Assembly: GCA_026075535.2 (NCBI GenBank)
Contig: AP026544.2
Coordinates: 1,798,001 to 1,862,000, forward strand
Origin: Tricholoma matsutake
Taxonomy: Eukaryota > Basidiomycota > Agaricomycetes > Agaricales > Tricholomataceae
Length of the DNA stretch: 64,000 bases
Direction: 5' to 3'
The translations under genes were made by a program, and so were the position numbers. The notes under the pieces were generated by a model that was not told the origin of the DNA, searched no databases, and was given only the letters and a program-made list of their open reading frames with translations. Position 1 is the first letter of the stretch. Every line of letters begins with the position of its first letter. Positions 21,244 to 33,508 of the stretch are shown in pieces.

Positions 21244-21949
21244 TGTCAAGAACCATTCCTCGCCCGATTGGAACCTGCATCCATCCGACTCTTTCCCGCA
21301 CGTCAAACATGACTTTTGTCTACGCCTCCCAATTTCGTTCCCGGCCGCCTTGCACTGCCCACGCTGCTGTGCATCAGGCCGCCTTGTACAGCATCCATGG
21401 CTGCCTTTCCAAGGCTGCCATCTCTATTGCAAATTCGACTACAGATTCCTGTGTGGCTCCCATAGGTAATTTATCTACACAGTCGAGACACTGCCGCAGT
21501 CTTTATTCCTGTTCCGCATTATTCCGGACTACAGTATTTAAGCTTAGTTAGTTTTGCCTTGTATCCCTCAGTTCGTATATCAACATAGACTCGACTTTAC
21601 CCTGCCAATCTAAAACCTCCTTCTACTCCAACCCCTGTCCTCTAAGAGTCTGAACTACATTCGACTCAACCTCTAGTCTCCCTCCAAGGTTCTAGTCTCA
21701 TCTGAACTCAACCTAAGTCCCTCCGTATTCCTCCCCGCATTTACCTGCACTTTCCCACTCCTACCTCTAAACCCTCGACTTGAAATTAGGACACCAGACG
21801 AGGTGAAGGGCACAGCTTCTTACAAGCTGAAGCCAAGTCCTTTCCATTCCCCCTCCCACAGAATCCGCATCGACCCGACAATCTCCCACTGTCATCACCT
21901 GCAGTGTCCAGTCGGATTCTGAAGCGGCCTCTAGGATCAGTTCTTAACA
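21244..21949 (+). repeat. 5' LTR of element 3
   Basis: 706 bp. It is 42 bp longer than the 3' copy, because the 3' LTR lost one segment between two short ACTCAACCT repeats (near 21660-21715). Substitutions between the copies are mainly CpG transitions. Confidence 0.94.
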
Positions 21950-22181
21950 GTATATACGAACTCACACTTCACTTGTCCATTTCCTCTCTATGACCTCTAC
22001 CGAGACCCGCCAGTGCACAACAAGAAACTCCCAATGTGCCAGTACTATTCCAGGGATCTCTGCAATCCAGCGATCCACCCTTTCCGACCCTCAACCCGCC
22101 ACTACTTTTGGAGTGTCTTCCAGACCCTCAAACATCTTGTGACAAATCAGCTCAGGAGCTCCCTCAATCAGTGCCAACCTC

Positions 22182-23372
22182 ATGTCCGCCCATGCCCCGC
22201 AACCTTCTGGCAACCCAGAAGGTTTTCGATCAAGAACTCCCCTTGAGTACATAGGAGGCATCAACCAGCCTGAACCCTTCTGGTTGGAAGATCCTGGTCT
22301 AGAGGACGGACCCCCTGGCAGACCTGACGACCCTAGTGGTCCTGATGGCCCTGGGGGTGACCCCGATCCCAATGATCCTGAGGATCAACCTCCCATGGGG
22401 GAAAACCCTGACCCAGGGGATAGGTTCATAGATGTCCTTTACAACCTCTCGGAGAGTATCCACACCCTTCATCAGAATAACACACCCAAGACCGAAAAAA
22501 TCAAAGTTCGCGACCCCGACACTTTCGATGGTGCCAATCCAAAAAAACTTAGAGACTTCTTAGTCTCCTGCAATCTTCATTTCTGCGACCGTCTGCACAT
22601 ATTTTCCTCTGATGAGAAAAAGATCATATTCATCCTTTCTTATCTTAAGGGATCAGCTCTCAGTTGGTTTGAGCCTGGTCTGAATGACCCGACAGATTCC
22701 GCACACTGGATGTGGGACTACGAAGCTTTCCTCGCTGAGCTGGAAAGCAACTTCGGTCCACACGACCCGGTCAGAGATGTGGAAAAAGCTCTCTCTGATT
22801 TAGCAATGAAGAAAGGTGGTCGTATCATGAAATATAACATTGACTTCTGGGAATTAGCTTCTAGGGTCAACTGGAATGAAGCAGCCCTTCATTTCCACTG
22901 TCTTCCGCTCCGGCTTTGCATAGAAGCTCTCCAGGGTGGTAAACCCAATACTCTCGCAGAACTGCACTTGAAAGCACAGGACAGTGACGACATCTACTGG
23001 ATGCAAGAAGACGAATCCCATTTCGAAACAAAGAATTCCAGTAACATCACTAACTCTAGTCGGAAGGACTCTTCAAAAAGCCCTTCCCCGTTGACAAACC
23101 AAGCATCTTCAAACTCCACCCATGGTAAAACCTCCAACCAGCAGTCTTCTGTGACAAAGAACACTTCCCAGGACAAGCCCAAGTCGTCCATCTCCGATAA
23201 GTTGGGGAAGAATGGCAAGCTTACTGGGGAGGAACAAGAACGTCGCATGAGAGAACGACTTTGTCTCTATTGCGGTGAGGAAGGGCACATAGCAGGAAAC
23301 TGCCCAAAATCCAAAGCTGCAAAAGCCTGTGCATCCACAGTCGTTCCCGAGACTATGGACTCGGAAAAATAG
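22182..23372 (+). CDS. gag: Element 3 gag polyprotein
   Basis: An intact 396-residue frame from ATG (TCATGTCC) to TAG. The N-terminus is rich in Pro, Gly and Asp (about residues 25-80). The capsid domain follows (KVRDPDTFDGANPKKLRDF, FILSYLKGSALSWFEPG, YEAFLAELESNFGPHDP). The nucleocapsid has a canonical zinc knuckle CLYCGEEGHIAGNC (C-x2-C-x4-H-x4-C) near residue 363. A Ser/Asn/Lys-rich linker separates them. This packages element RNA into virus-like particles. The stop sits directly behind a slippery-type GGAAAAA. Confidence 0.93.
   Translation: MSAHAPQPSGNPEGFRSRTPLEYIGGINQPEPFWLEDPGLEDGPPGRPDDPSGPDGPGGDPDPNDPEDQPPMGENPDPGDRFIDVLYNLSESIHTLHQNNTPKTEKIKVRDPDTFDGANPKKLRDFLVSCNLHFCDRLHIFSSDEKKIIFILSYLKGSALSWFEPGLNDPTDSAHWMWDYEAFLAELESNFGPHDPVRDVEKALSDLAMKKGGRIMKYNIDFWELASRVNWNEAALHFHCLPLRLCIEALQGGKPNTLAELHLKAQDSDDIYWMQEDESHFETKNSSNITNSSRKDSSKSPSPLTNQASSNSTHGKTSNQQSSVTKNTSQDKPKSSISDKLGKNGKLTGEEQERRMRERLCLYCGEEGHIAGNCPKSKAAKACASTVVPETMDSEK
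23363..23372 (+). promoter_or_regulatory. Candidate -1 frameshift site, element 3
   Basis: The gag frame reads TCG-GAA-AAA-TAG. Slipping back one base gives GGA-AAA-ATA-GTC, which is the pol frame. The heptamer GGAAAAA is not a perfect X-XXY-YYZ, but it has the same place and shape as GGGTTTT in element 2 and GGATTTT in element 4. Confidence 0.5.
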
Positions 23373-26300
23373 TCCGCAACCCTCAGGATACAGCCATTGG
23401 GACTGGGGGTTGCATTGACCTTACCCACTTGGCTGCCTATGTTTGTCTCAACGTGTCCGCTCTTTCCGACCCTGACTCCTTAACCATTCTTTTAACCTTC
23501 TCCAAATCTTCTGCCCCTTTCCAAACCCTTATCGACTCTGGCTCCTCCCACTGCTTCCTTGACTCCTCTTTCATGTTGAATAACCAACTCAGCATGGAAT
23601 AACTTAACCCAATCAGTTTACAACTCTTTGATGGAACTTGCAACTCCACCATAACTCAGATTGTCAAACTTCTGGTCACCTTCCCTGCCGGTGAAGTATT
23701 CAATTTGTCATTTTATGTAACCTCGCTCGACTCTTCCTGTTCCGCCGTACTTGGTCATAACTGGCTGAAGCAATACAATCCGTTGATTGACTGGTCTTCA
23801 AGCCAACTCGCTTTCCACTCTGCAGATCATAGAGGTCCAGCACCCCTGACATCACCTTTGTCCCTGAATCTTCCAGTAGAAATCCTCAACTCTTCCACAC
23901 TTTCTGAACCCCCCATTCCTCCTAAGTTTACACCTCCTGACATCTCCTTCATCAATGCTGCCGCTTATGTGCATGCTAGCAAACTTCCTGGGGCAGTAGC
24001 TTTTCAGATGACCTTCGCTCCAGAAGGGTTATCCGCCTGCTCCGCCCATTCTGCTAACTCTTCTGACCTTTCTGAGATTCCGCCTGAGTATCATGAATTC
24101 GCTGATGTCTTTAATAAGACTAAAGCGGATACCCTTCCTCCGCATCAGTCTTACGACCTCAAGATAGAGACAGAAGACAATACTCCTCCGCCTCCAGGCC
24201 GAATGTATTCTCTCTCCCCCTCTGAATTAGAAGCCTTACGAGTCTTTATTGACAAAAACATCCGCTCAGGTTTCATCCGCCCATCCAAGTCACCACATGG
24301 CACCCCTATTCTCTTCGTCAAGAAGAAGGATGGTAGTCTCCAACTTTGTGTCAACTACCGAGGACTTAACCGTCTTACAAAGAAAGACCGCTACCCACTT
24401 CCTCTCATTTCCGACCTACTTGACTCTCCCTGCAAAGCCCGCTTGTTCACCAAAATAGACTTGTGACACGCTTATCACCTAGTCTGCATCGCTGATGGTG
24501 ATGAGTGGAAAACTACTTTCCGCACCCACTACGGATCCTTCGAGTGGTTGGTGGTCCCCTTTGGGCTCACTAATGCACCCGCAGCTTTCCAGCAGTTTAT
24601 GAACGACATCTTCAGCGACATGCTGGATGTTTGTGTCATCGTATACCTCGACGACATCCTAATCTATTCCGATGACAAGTCCCAGCACGGGGCTCACGTC
24701 AAAGAAGTCCTCCGCCATCTCCAGAAAAATGGACTTTATGCCTCTCCACAGAAATGTGAGTTCCACAAAGACACCATCAAATATTTGGGTTTCATCCTTT
24801 CACCGGATGGACTGCAGATGTCCGAGGATAAAGTCAAAACCGTGCTTGACTGGCCCAAGCCTAGGAAAGTTAAGGACATTCAATCCTTCTTAGGCTTTTG
24901 CAACTTTTACCGCTGCTTCATTAATGGCTATTCAGACATTGTCATCCCACTCACTTGCTTGACGTGGAAATCCGCACCATGGGACTTCAACAAGAAGTGC
25001 CGCGACACTTTTGAAAAGCTCAAACAAGAATTCACCCATGCCCCCATCTTAACACAATGGGTACCTGACTCACAGATGGTACTTGAAACCGATGCTTCCG
25101 ACTATGCCCTAGCGGCTATCCTTTTGGTTTACACTGCGGATGGAGAAATCCATCCAGTCGCTTTTCATTCCTGCTCCTTCAATCCTGCTGAACTAAATTA
25201 CGACACCCATGATAAGGAACTCTTGGCCATTTTCAAAGCTTTCAAACACTGGTGGCAGTATTTTGAGGGTTCCGCAAACCCGATTGATGTGGTCACCGAC
25301 CACAAAAATCTTGAGTACTTCAGCACTACCAAGTTGCTCACCCGCCACCAGGCCCATTGGTCTGAGTACCTTTCCCAGTTCAATCTCGTCATCTGCTTCT
25401 GCCCCGGAAAACTAGGGGCCAAACCAGATGCACTCACTAGACATTGGGATGTCTACCGCAAAGGGGGAAATAGCGACTTTGCCTCCATAAACCCAACCAA
25501 CTTCCGACCTGTATTCACACAGGAACAGCTCATCTCTTCCCTCCGCACCACCTATTTCGCCACACCCATCCTTCGACAAGCAGTAATCATGGATGTTGAG
25601 AAACTTCACCATGACATCCGCACCTCCCTACCCCTTGACCCCTTTTCATCTGCACATCTTCCGACACCTACCAACCCCAACTGGGCCATAGATGAGGCAG
25701 GTCTTCTCTGCCACTTTGACCAGATTTATGTTCCAGACATCGCAGATCTTCACCTCAAAGTCCTTCAGTACAAACACGATCACATCCTCTCTGGCCACTT
25801 CAGACAAAACAAAACCCAGCAGCTTGTCCACCGGGAATATGTCTGGCCAAACCTCTGCACCTTTGTGCAAGAATTCTGCAAATCCTGTACCACTTGCAAA
25901 TAATCCAAATCACCCCAACACAAGCCCTACGGGTTCCTAAAGCAACTTCTGGTTCTGGAACGACCTTGGAACTCCATCTCCATGGACTTCATTGAACAAC
26001 TACCTCACTCCAACAGTCACACCGCTATCCTGGTCATCGTTGACCACCTCACCAAGCAAGGCATCTTCATCCCAACTGTCAATGAAATCACAGCCCAAGA
26101 ACTAGCCAACCTGTTCGTCCTCCACATCTTCTCCAAGCATGGTGTTCTGTCACATGTCACTTGCGACCGGGGATCCGAGTTTGTCTCCCATTTCTTCCGC
26201 TCCCTCGGAAAAGCGCTCGACATGTGGATCCATTTCACTTCCGGTTATCACCTGCAAGGTGATGGTCAGACAGAACAACTTAATCAGACCCTGGAGCAGT

Positions 26301-27058
26301 ACCTCCAGATCTTCTGCAACTATCAGCAGGATGACTGGTCTCACCTCTTACCCTTGGGCGAATTTGCCTACAACAATGCTCCTTCTGCCTCTACAGGTGT
26401 ATCCCCTTTCTTTGCCAACAAAGGCTATCACCCAAACATTTCCATTTTTCCAGAATGCGACTTAGCTTCACAGCGTGCCCACGAGTTTGTCATCGACTTA
26501 GACGACCTTCATCAGGAGCTTCGGAAACAGCTTGCAGCCGCTCAAGAGCATTATCAAGGTCCTGCAGACAAACATCGGGCACCCGCACCCAACTTCAACA
26601 TTGGTGACTCTGCCTACGTCACTGTGGAAAATATCCACACCACTCATCTCTCCAAGAAACTTTCCAAAAAGCACCATGGACCCTTCGAAATCATTGCCTA
26701 CCCGGGCACTCACTCAGTCACCCTGCGGCTCCCGGATCACATGCGGGCCATTCACCCTGTTTTCCATGTCTCTCAACTAGAGAAACACTCCCTGAACACA
26801 ATTCCAAATCGAGTGCAACCTCCACCTCCTCCGATCACCATCAACGATGAGCTCGAATATGAGATCGCCAAAGTCCTCAACTCCAAAGTTGACAACCAAT
26901 GTCGCTGCAAGATTCTCTACCTTGTCCGATGGGAAGGTTACCAGGGAACCGATGAAGAGACCTCCTGGCTACCTGTTATGGAACTTGAGCACACCCAAGA
27001 GCTCCTTGCGGATTTTCACACCCGCTACCCGCAAAAACCCAGTCCATTACCCACTTAA
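23373..27058 (+). pseudogene. pol: Element 3 pol (PR-RT-RNaseH-IN-chromodomain)
   Basis: A single frame with only three stops: TAA 23600, TGA 24464 and TAA 25901. Protease: TLIDSGSSHCFLDS with intact D-S-G. RT: FTKIDL, then after the TGA HAYHLVCIADG, and the intact catalytic motif VYLDDILIYSDD. RNase H: ETDASDYALAA and HDKELLAIFKA. Integrase: HHCC finger (HDHILSGHF ... CKSCTTCK) and the DDE triad in MDFIEQLP, CDRGSEF and GQTEQLNQ. The C-terminus is a chromodomain (YEIAKVLNSKVDN ... YLVRWEGYQGTDEETSW), which in chromoviruses targets integration to heterochromatin. It ends at TAA 27058. Confidence 0.95.
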
Positions 27059-27144
27059 AGGCTATTCACATTGCTTATTCACTCGGTTTGTACTCAGAAA
27101 CAAAATTCATTGAAAAAAGATTTTTTTTGGATCTGACTGGATCC

Positions 27145-28125
27145 CTACACTACCTCCGCTTCTCCCTCTCTGTCTTCATCACCCTCTCCCCCAACCTCAC
27201 CCTCTTCTCCACCCTCATCCTTCTCTCCACCCTCCTCATCTCCACTCTTGCTCTCCTCCTCATCATCTGCTCGCATTTTCTCCAGATATCTCTGGAAGGC
27301 CTCCCAGTCATCTCCAGACTTTTGGATCCCGCGTCTTTCCCACTGGGACTCTTGCACTGCCCACTCCACCTCTTTGTCAGCTCTCCTCCCTGGCACTTTC
27401 TTCCTCCACCCACTCTGGGTCCAAGGCATCCCGTATCTCTCCCATTGATTCCCGCACCGCAGTAGCCACCTCAGCAAACCCCTTCCTTATCAACTTCATC
27501 ATTTGTTGCATTATTTCCAGGTTTTCCCTGGTCGCCCCCGTCGTTCCCGCCAGTTTTGCCGCAGGGGCTTCCTGCCCCTCCCACACTACCTCCTCGCACT
27601 TATGTTTGACGTGCGTGCAGTTGTCGCACATGCATCCCTTTGCACCCATCTTGAAACAAGTGATCTTTTGATATTTGCACCTAGGCCACTTGTCAGTAAA
27701 AAGAGACTGGAAAGGGAAACAAGTACATACCTTTTGCCAGGCAACGCGGCCTGCACCCGCACCGGACCCTCCAACTCCTCCAACCCCACTCCTGCCTTCG
27801 ACTTGGCGACTTTCTTTTTCTTGGGGGACTTGCTCCCCTCAGCCTCATCCTCCAAACCTGCAGCCGCAGCCACCCGCTTCTTCTCCGCTCGTCTTGTGGC
27901 CAATGCCTCCTTTTTCCACACCTCTGCCTGATGCGCCTCCTCAGCCTTTGCAGCCTCCTCTGCTGCCTTCTGCGCCTCCTGCACCCGGCATTCCTCCTCC
28001 CTCACTGCTTCCTCCAGCTCCTTCATCTCCCATTCCATCTGCTCCTTCATTGCCTGCTCCCTCTGTTTGTGTTGAGCCCTCATTGCGGCCAATTTGATCT
28101 GTGCGGATACTGCTGGAGGGGACAT
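27145..28125 (-). pseudogene. Antisense Cys-motif/coiled-coil gene inside element 3
   Basis: Minus strand, from ATG 28125 (MSPPAVSAQIKLAAMRAQH). The first 130 codons encode a long charged helix (EQMEWEMKELEEAVREEE and on), very likely a coiled coil, then a Lys-rich patch (SPKKKKVAKSK). After a frame change near 27730 (a very short intron or an indel) comes a cysteine cluster, RCKYQKITC ... GCMCDNCTHVKHKCE. This is the C-x6-C ... C-x-C-x2-C-x5-KC pattern seen in the related genes of this window. A further helical segment (RENLEIMQQMMKLIRKGF) and an acidic tail follow. Function unknown; a DNA- or RNA-binding zinc cluster is a guess. Confidence 0.65.
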
Positions 28126-28250
28126 AATTGATAGTTGATGGGGGAAGGAAAGAACATGAAAATTTTTTCAACCAATTACCACATTTGGAAAATTCAACCA
28201 ACTTCCTCATTCAGACTCAAACCCTCACATGCCTCGTAGGCTCGGCACTA

Positions 28251-28262
28251 AGGGGGAAATAC
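28251..28262 (+). other. Polypurine tract of element 3
   Basis: AGGGGGAAATAC ends at the 3' LTR start (28263). It lies about 125 bp upstream of the antisense gene's ATG. Confidence 0.6.
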
Positions 28263-28926
28263 TGTCAAGAACTGTTCCTTGCCTGATCGGAACCCGCATC
28301 CATCCGACTCTTTCCCGCACATTGAACATGACTTTTGTCTACGCCTCCCAATTTCGTTCCCGGCCACCTTGCACTGCCCACACTGCTGTGCATCAGGCCG
28401 CCTTGTACAGCATCCATGGCTGCCTTTCCAAGGCTGCCGTCTCTATTGCAAATTTGACTATGGATTCCTGTGCGGCTCCCATAGGTAATTTATCTATGCA
28501 GTTGAGACACTGCCGCAATCTTCGTTCCTGTTCCGCATTATTCTGGACTACAGTATTTAAGCTTAGTTAGTTTCGCCTTGTATTCCTCAGTTCATATATC
28601 GACATAGACTCGACTTTACCCTGCCAATCTAAAACCTCCTTCTACTCCAACCCCTGTCCTCTAAGAGTCTGAACTACATTCGACTCAACCTAAGTCCCTC
28701 CGTACTCCTCCCTGCATTTACCTGCACTTTCCCACTCCTACCTCTAAACCCTCGACTTGAAATTAGGACACCAGACGAGGTGAAGGGTGCAGCTTCTTAC
28801 AAGCTGAAGCCAAGTCCTTTCCGTTCCCCCTCCCACAGAATCTGCATTGACCTGACAATCTCCTGCTATCATCACCCGCAGTGTCCAGTCAGATTCCGAA
28901 GTGGCCTCTAGGATCAGTTCTTAACA
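28263..28926 (+). repeat. 3' LTR of element 3
   Basis: 664 bp, partner of 21244-21949. The target duplication CAGTA follows. Confidence 0.94.
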
Positions 28927-28931
28927 CAGTA

Positions 28932-29506
28932 CCATAATGAATGATGACAGATGTGGATGAGCAGATGTTGAACGTTGATCATGCTGGTGTGCAAAAAGCA
29001 TGCCTCAAAGGTAGTAGGCAGGCACAAGTGAAGGGGACACAATGAGAGGAAGAACTGAGGGGGACATGATGGGAAAAGTTAAGTGTCGAAGATGAATGGT
29101 TTCACAGTTTTGAACAAATTCAACATGCATGTGCATGGATGTTAGGGCAGGGTTATTAGACTTTGTCAAAAGTGAAAAATGATACTATGCCAGTGATGCC
29201 GTTGACAGTTCCTGGGAAGTGTTCCTAGGTTCCTAGAAAATAGATGGGGAAAATCAGAAAGTCTGTACCTTGGGAAGTCTGTCCGACTGTCCAGCTGTCT
29301 GGCTGTCCGACTGCCTTTGCACAGCCACCCTCCCTCTTTCAACTTCAACACCTCTTGCAGGTCACAGCACCCAGCAGTGAGCATTATTTTGAGCACCCAC
29401 CCTGTGTAAAACTTACATATATACATCTTTAGACACCCATTATCCTCTTTCCATCATGAACAAGGCATACAGTTGTGCCTATTGTTGACACAAACTTATA
29501 CCCATC
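28932..29506. other. Non-coding flank between element 3 and next gene
   Basis: No gene supported. A short run of GTCCGACTGTCCAGCTGTC-like repeats lies near 29280-29315. The last 100 bases before 29507 are pyrimidine-rich and probably the 5' region of the following gene. Confidence 0.4.
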
Positions 29507-31426
29507 ATGACGACGACAAACACCAATGGAAACCTCGGATGCCAGTACATCTTATGCACGGCTTGGCCCCAAGGCGAATTTGGGCCAGGAACAATGTCAC
29601 ATCAGCGATATTTTCATTAGGTCGATCATACACCATCACCACTGTCGACAATGACTGCCCAACCACCTTCTATGCCTCTACCTTCCCCTCCTTTAACAGC
29701 CCCAGCTTTGAGCATGAGCACATTTCCTGCATTCCTTCCTCCGATTGCCCTCCAACCAGCAACTTATTGTAGTTTTGCAGGCTGCAAATGGAAATGAGCA
29801 CCTGCTCATGATTGCACTCAGAACATGTGTCAAACCCACTGCCAACTCAGCAGTGGTTGCCAACACAAAGACCATATCAGCAAAGTGAGCTCACAGGACA
29901 CCCCTCTCCCCTCTGCTCTCCCCTCTGCTCCTGCTTCCTCGCCATCTCCCCACATTGATGACTCCCTCATTGATCCCTTGCTACAAACACATCCACCCTC
30001 AATGCCCCAACCAATCCCACCACCTCCACCTGCAAATCCCCCTCCACCAGCCCCTCGATACACAGTCCAGATGCCTCCAGTTTTGACTGAGCAGCAAGCG
30101 GCATTACAGCATGTTGGTGCTGACTGACAAGTGCTCCAAGCAACATTACAACAGAATGAATCTCAGTCAAAGAACATTGTGTGGGTGTTCACTTGGTATC
30201 AGGACAACTGCAAGCCCATTTCATTTGACTTTTCACTACCACCTGGTTCACACAATTTCCAGATCACTGTATCTGTCCTTCATGATCTAGTGCTCATTTG
30301 GGAGAGCAACGTTACTCCCGATCTCATTCGCTTACAGAAGTATGATGCTACAGAAGGACTATGGGTAGGGTTCAAGATTGGTCAAGCATTCAATGCTGAA
30401 TTGCATTGTCATCACTTTCTCATCAAGCGCCAGGAGGTGAAGCAGTGTATCACGGTTGAGAGTTGTGTAGAGCAGGTCCATGGTTTACATATGTGGGAGA
30501 ATTTGACAGGGGAACAAAGTTATGTCCATGATATTCTCAGCCAGAGACATGCTGCACTCATCTTACCTCCATCACATGCCCCATCCTCTGTTCCTCCACC
30601 TCCTGTCCACAAGAAATCACTTGCTCCATCCTCTGCACCTCCACCTCCTATCCACAAGAAACTCTCCCCTTGATATGACGACATGATTCTCATTTCCTCC
30701 GATGATGATGTGGGATCAGTGCCTCAATCCCATGAAGTAATTCTTGTTCTCAACTCTGATGAGGAATGGGAAGTGGCAGTGAAAGGGCCAGCAATTAAGC
30801 AAGAACATGAAGTCAAAATCAAGATGGAACTTGGGGTAGAGCACCGGATGGATGGCTATACATCAAAGCAATGACACCACCAACACTCTGGTGACAGCAT
30901 TGAGAGCTCAGGTTGTGAAACTGACACACCACCACAACACCTCTGGGTAGAGCACCGGATGGATGGCTATACATCAAAGCGATGACACCGCCAATGCTCT
31001 GGTGACAGAATTGAGAGCTCAGGTTGCGGAACTGACACATCACCATGATGCTGCTGCCAACTGTCCACTTCAAGCATTTTCTATAGCAACAATGAAGGAC
31101 CAAAGTGGCCTCAAGACTACTATGTTTGCGATGTTGTGGCTGTTTTCAAGAAGCCACCCCATGGTATCTCAAAGAAGGCCTCCTTCTCAATGCTGCCAAT
31201 GCACTTCCCTGGACTGCAATTCAAGAGGTCTACATTCTATGACAACTACAACCTATGGATCCAAACACCTGTTGCTTTCCATATGAGATATGCAGACTAT
31301 GGCCACACAGAAAAGGGCTCGTGGAGAGGTTTTTTGACTGCCCATGTGAGGTACCTGAAGAGACGGCATGAGAGGCAAGAAAAGCACAAGAAGCGGCAGG
31401 TTGATAAGGGAAAAGACCAGTTATAA
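29507..31426 (+). pseudogene. Decayed uncharacterised agaricomycete gene
   Basis: From ATG 29507 (MTTTNTNGNLG). The order is a Pro-rich region; a cysteine/histidine cluster SFAGCKWK ... HDCTQNMCQTHCQLSSGCQHKDH; a second Pro-rich stretch; a folded-looking block (NIVWVFTWYQDNCKPISFDF, VLIWESNVTPDLIRLQKYD, LWVGFKIGQAF); a repeat of PSS(A/V)PPPP(V/I)HKK; a helical repeat (30836-31057); and a C-terminal block WPQDYYVCDVVAVF ... FKRSTFYDNYNLW with a Lys/Arg-rich tail. Stops within the frame (a TAG near 29618, TGAs near 29791, 30125 and 30671) and frame changes around the tandem repeat show it is broken. It resembles a large, transposon-associated gene family of Agaricomycetes known to me only as hypothetical proteins. 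Confidence 0.6.
30836..31057 (+). repeat. 111-bp tandem duplication in coding sequence
   Basis: Two copies, 30836-30946 and 30947-31057, both starting GTAGAGCACCGGATGGATGG. The unit is 37 codons. In the coding frame both encode MAIHQSxDTxNxLVTxLRAQVxxLTHHH. The second copy is less decayed (more CpG) than the first. Confidence 0.85.
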
Positions 31427-31597
31427 TTCTAGTTCACACTTATCTTCCCCATCTTGATTTGTGATCAATCATTGTATTGTTTTGACAATCTCATGGGTCT
31501 TTGTAGTCATAATGTATCTTCATTTTGTTTCTGCCTAAGAGTTTACATTGTATGGATTCCTATTCTGCTGAACTAGCTTCTCCTGGACATCTTCATT

Positions 31598-33508
31598 TCA
31601 CCTGAAAATCATTTCATCCAAAAAAAAGTTGAACTTGTCGACACCCATCTCCCAACAGATAGCATGGTAACCCCCAAACCATACATTTGTTTGTTCTGCA
31701 ATGGACAAATTGAAATACCACAAAAGTTTATCATCATTCTGGAGCTCAGGGTAGCAATACGGATTGCAGTATTGCTAGCAAAATGTGTTGCATGTCAAGT
31801 GTTTACAGCTCCAGTGAAACACATTGACTGTAAGTCCAATGTCAGCAAAGAAGTCGTCACCTTCTACCATCCTCTTCAGTGTGCAGTTGTTGTCAGAAAA
31901 AATGTGTTTTGGCTTGGGGCCATTACAAAACACGTTCTTCATGAAGTTCTAGTTCTATAGGTGAGCAGCATGAGCACAGAGTGCACGGTGATGTACTGCA
32001 ACACTATTAACACCCTCAGCCCCGTAAAATGTTTGCTGAGCAAGAATAATACCACATGGTGCAACAATAAGCTCCTCATTGTGCATCCTCCTACGTCCAA
32101 ATCATGCTCAAAGTTGCTTATGCTGAAAGTCTGTATCACGAGCATCATTTTGAAGGGTGGCTGCAATGTCAATCTCCTGCTCAGCTTCATCATCAACCAC
32201 ATCATCTAATGTGTGGTCTTCAGTGATGCTGTCATTTGGATGAGAGACCCTTGCTCTTTCAAGACGATCCTTGAGCTGGAACCTTGCTGGGCCGCATTCG
32301 ACATGGATTTGTTCTGCTTCGACATGTTCTGGGTCACTGCAAACATGAGTATCCTTCTGGTGAAGTTGAGTGCACCCCTTGATTGCACAAACCCTCCCCT
32401 CAGTTGCCTCATGACTTTTGCAAAAGCAATTCCATTGAGTCTCCAGGGGCTCAAAGCAGTTGTGCACAGCGCAGCAGGGATGTCCAACAGTCACCCCATC
32501 TACAACAACCCACACCTCCTCCCCATGGAATATCTGAAAGCACTTGTCGCATCGATGACTCAGTTCGGGTTGGCTGTACAAATGGAAGCAGAGATTTCAA
32601 GCCCTCATGGCCTCTGAAAAGCAGTACTTCTGTAGTCCTGTGTTTGGGACAATGAGTTGGCTGCTAAGTTGAGTGCTGTCATCAAGGAGGCAAGCTATGG
32701 TGAATGTGTCCCACACATGTTTGGTTGTGAGTGTAAATCCAACAGGCCAGGCAGAAGGAGGGATGTTGTTACAAGAGAACAAATGGTGATAGAGATGACC
32801 ACAGTTGGTGGCAGATGTGTGGGAGATCACCATGGTGTTGATCCAGATATTGACCACTTTTTGTTCAATGAATTGATGTTTGCCAGCTTCAATAACGTAA
32901 AGAGGATCATTGTAGTAGTGTCTGTGGCCACCTTTTACATAGTAGTTATGATAGTAGTTGACTTTACAGCCTGGAGTTGATTAGTGCGAGATGGAGTACT
33001 CAAGAAAACCAAAGACACACCTTCACAATACATGCTAACAGAGTATGCTGGTACAGCACCACGGTCCAGTGTAAACAGAGCCACTTGTCAATACTTCGTC
33101 TGCTTCATACAGAGGCCTTTACTCGCACGAGAGCATCCTGGTTGAATGTCAGGAATGGGTAGGAGGATAGAGTGTGTCTGCAGCCAACCCAAGACCATGA
33201 CCATACTTCAGAATGGTATTATCAAGGCTGGATGCAATGAAGTCATGGGTGCCCCAAACCAGAACCCTCAGCTCATTCCACAATAAAGCGACATCCTCTA
33301 ATGAAATCCCACAGCTGTCTGCAAGTAGTTTAGTCACACTTGGGGGTAGGACCTCTGGGGCTTGATGTTCAGGTTCTTCAGCCAGTTGTGCAATTAGTAT
33401 ATCATCTTTGAGTTGTTTAGCTATGTGAATGAGATTAAAGAGCCCAATAATTGAAAGGGTGGGCACTAGAGCTGAGATAGTTGCAAGCTCACTGCATGAC
33501 TCAGCCAT
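31598..33508 (-). pseudogene. KDZ transposase with CxC5/CxC6-type cluster
   Basis: Minus strand. The N-terminal part (MAESCSELATISALVPTLS) has a helical CxC5-like block up to about 33150. The middle (VVVDGVTVGHPCCAVHNC ... CKSHEATEGRVCAIKGC) is the CxC6 cysteine cluster that accompanies KDZ transposases. The C-terminal part (HNEELIVAPCGIILAQQTF, FSDNNCTLKRM, HLTCNTFC, YCNPYCYPEL, SIAEQTNVWFGGYHAIC) is the KDZ catalytic region, ending FNFFLDEMIFR and TGA at 31600-31598. Many stops and frameshifts (for example around 33140-32990 and 31965) inactivate it. No terminal repeats were found. Confidence 0.82.

Larger units (their letters stand above)
21244..28926 (+). mobile_element. Ty3/gypsy element 3 with antisense cargo gene
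   Basis: The LTRs 21244-21949 and 28263-28926 both start TGTCAAGAAC and end TTCTTAACA. The target duplication CAGTA is at 21239-21243 and 28927-28931. Gag is intact and pol has only three stops, so this is the best preserved complete element here. Unusually, about 1.2 kb lies between the end of pol (27058) and the 3' LTR. This space holds a minus-strand gene of the Cys-motif/coiled-coil family. Because the target duplication encloses everything, the cargo is inside the element and not a flanking gene. Confidence 0.95.

Noticed and set aside
27120..27480. Glu/Lys-rich minus-strand frame as an independent gene
   Set aside because: It continues the antisense Cys-motif gene's acidic tail in another frame; frame choice here is unclear, so no second gene is called.
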